Assembly (NCBI GenBank): GCA_021782995.1
Contig: JAJXUI010000012.1
Span: 1 to 64,000, forward strand
Direction of reading: 5' to 3'
DNA length: 64,000 bases
DNA from: Pseudomonadota bacterium
GTDB lineage: Bacteria > Pseudomonadota > Gammaproteobacteria > Burkholderiales > Gallionellaceae
This document shows positions 63,010-64,000 of the stretch, one piece after another. The position numbers and the translations under genes are program-made. The notes beneath the pieces are model-generated. The model was not told the origin of the DNA, did no database searches, and saw only the letters and a list, made by a program, of their open reading frames with translations. Positions within the stretch are counted from its first letter, which is position 1, and the number at the start of each line of letters is the position of its first letter.

Positions 63010-63681
63010 ATGAACATTCTGCTGATCGAGGATAACCGTGATTTGGCAACCAACATGTTTGACTATTTCGAGGCGCATGGCCATACCATGGATCTTGCGG
63101 GAGACGGCATATCCGGCCTGCATTTTGCGGCGACCAACAATTACGATGTGATCCTGCTGGATGTGATGCTGCCGGGCATAGACGGGCTTAGCCTGTGCCG
63201 CAAGTTGCGCGATGCCGGCAAGCATACGCCGGTGCTGATGCTCACCGCGCGCGATGCGCTGGAAGACAAGATCGCCGGCCTCGAAGCGGGGGCGGACGAT
63301 TATGTGGTGAAGCCGTTCTCCCTGCGTGAAGTGGAGGCCCGGCTGATGGCGCTGGTGCGCCGTTCGCAGGTGCGCGAAGGGGTTACCGTGCTGCGCGTCG
63401 GCAATCTGGTGTTCAATACCGGCACGCTGAAAGTGACGCGCGGTGAACGCAATATCGAATTGCCGCCGATCCCGTTGCGCCTGCTGGAAATCCTGATGCG
63501 CAGCTCGCCCAGGGTGATGCCGCGTGACGAGGTGGAGCGCCTGATCTGGGGCGATTCGCCACCCGACAGTGATGCGCTGCGTGCACACCTGCACATCATG
63601 CGCAGTGTGGTGGATGTGGAAGGCGAGCAACCGCTGATCAAGACCTTGCGCGGCATAGGTTACCAGATCGTCGATGAGTAA
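63010..63681 (+). CDS. OmpR-family response regulator
   Basis: A 223-residue regulator with a receiver (phosphoacceptor Asp51 in LLDVMLPGIDG, Lys101) and a C-terminal winged helix (ELPPIPLRLLEILMRSSPRV to KTLRGIGYQI). It overlaps the following kinase gene by 8 bases, so the two form a two-component pair. The sequence differs from the regulator at 42743. Target genes cannot be told. Confidence 0.92.
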   Translation: MNILLIEDNRDLATNMFDYFEAHGHTMDLAGDGISGLHFAATNNYDVILLDVMLPGIDGLSLCRKLRDAGKHTPVLMLTARDALEDKIAGLEAGADDYVVKPFSLREVEARLMALVRRSQVREGVTVLRVGNLVFNTGTLKVTRGERNIELPPIPLRLLEILMRSSPRVMPRDEVERLIWGDSPPDSDALRAHLHIMRSVVDVEGEQPLIKTLRGIGYQIVDE

Positions 63682-64000
63682 GATCCGCCACAGCCTGCGC
63701 TTCAAGCTGACGCTGACATTCGCACTGTTCGGCGCGTTCATCAGCCTGCTGCTTTCCGTGGGGCTGTCTTTCACTGCGCACAATCTGGGCGACAGGCTGA
63801 TCGATGAAACCCTGCGCGCCGAACTGGAAGACTACATGAACCGGCGCTTGCGTAACCCCGCCTCCTTGCCGCCACATACCTTGAGCATTCGCGGCTATGT
63901 GCAGCGCGCGGGGGCCGACGATGCGGAAATTCCTGCAGAACTGCGCACGCTGGGTGAGGGCCAATACCAGCTGGTACTGGAACGGGTGCCTTACCGCGTT
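63674..64000 (+). CDS. Sensor histidine kinase, N-terminal part (cut by window end)
   Basis: The first 109 residues are visible: MSKIRHSLRFKLTLTFALFG, a membrane segment (ALFGAFISLLLSVGLSF), then the start of a periplasmic sensor (NLGDRLIDETLRAELEDYMN). The start ATG overlaps the regulator stop by 8 bases. The catalytic half lies beyond position 64000. The identification as a kinase rests on this arrangement and the typical N-terminus. Confidence 0.8.
   Translation, partial: MSKIRHSLRFKLTLTFALFGAFISLLLSVGLSFTAHNLGDRLIDETLRAELEDYMNRRLRNPASLPPHTLSIRGYVQRAGADDAEIPAELRTLGEGQYQLVLERVPYRV

Noticed and set aside
1-64000. CRISPR array, prophage, integrase, intact insertion sequence or tRNA
   Set aside because: None seen: no regularly spaced repeats with unique spacers, no transposase or integrase frames, and no tRNA-like cloverleaf noticed by eye. 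A dedicated tRNA scan was not possible.

Overview
The window looks like a chromosomal segment of a betaproteobacterium, probably from the Nitrosomonadales-like group that includes sulfur oxidisers, iron oxidisers and methylotrophs. The base composition is moderate and the spacers are often very AT-rich. The evidence is the gene set: a sigma-54/ANTAR-controlled ABC nitrate uptake system, NasA plus NirBD, a FisR-like regulator beside sulfide:quinone oxidoreductase, SulP plus gamma carbonic anhydrase, Fe-SOD, RhlE, L28/L33 and two heavy-metal RND pumps. No tRNA, rRNA, CRISPR array, intact insertion sequence or phage gene was seen. The lineage is an inference from gene content.

Layout. 1-680: remnants of a two-gene AAA ATPase operon, probably accessory DNA. 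0.8-4.3 kb (minus): RhlE, DUF1415, SrkA kinase and YchJ. 4.7-12.9 kb (plus): a chemoreceptor and two large GGDEF-EAL proteins. 13.2-16.6 kb: HtrA protease, aldehyde dehydrogenase, rpmB-rpmG. 16.8-19.7 kb (minus): an unusual three-gene phosphorelay made of a PilJ/PAS/Hpt/ATPase kinase, a CheY and a CheX. 20.0-27.2 kb (plus): nasT, then nrtA-nrtB-nrtCD-nasS-globin-cynS. 27.5-34.1 kb: cold shock protein, two secreted proteins, an EamA transporter, sodB, and a gamma-CA/SulP pair. 34.3-49.4 kb: two heavy-metal RND efflux operons, a stand-alone zinc-binding CZB protein and a two-component system. 49.4-51.6 kb: a chemoreceptor coupled to a lone periplasmic sensor protein. 51.9-57.6 kb: nasA, nirB, nirD. 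57.7-64 kb: a diguanylate cyclase and then a sulfur region (HMA-like protein, cysteine-less DsrC-like protein, FisR, SQR), and a further two-component system cut by the window end.

How it fits together. Nitrate would be imported by Nrt, reduced by NasA and then by NirBD; cyanase would add ammonium from cyanate, and the globin probably handles nitric oxide. Three sigma-54 (-24/-12) promoters, before nasT, nrtA and nirB, match well and lie near NtrC-like sites; a weaker one precedes nasA. The nrtA leader carries two hexaloop hairpins with A1 and G4 and a strong terminator that overlaps the second hairpin, the layout of an ANTAR antitermination leader. The matching ANTAR protein (NasT) is encoded just upstream and its presumed sensor (NasS) inside the operon it would control. 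A second sigma-54 circuit is the fisR-sqr divergon: a regulator with cysteines spaced as in FisR, TGACA/TGTCA inverted repeats, a consensus -24/-12 promoter, then sqr.
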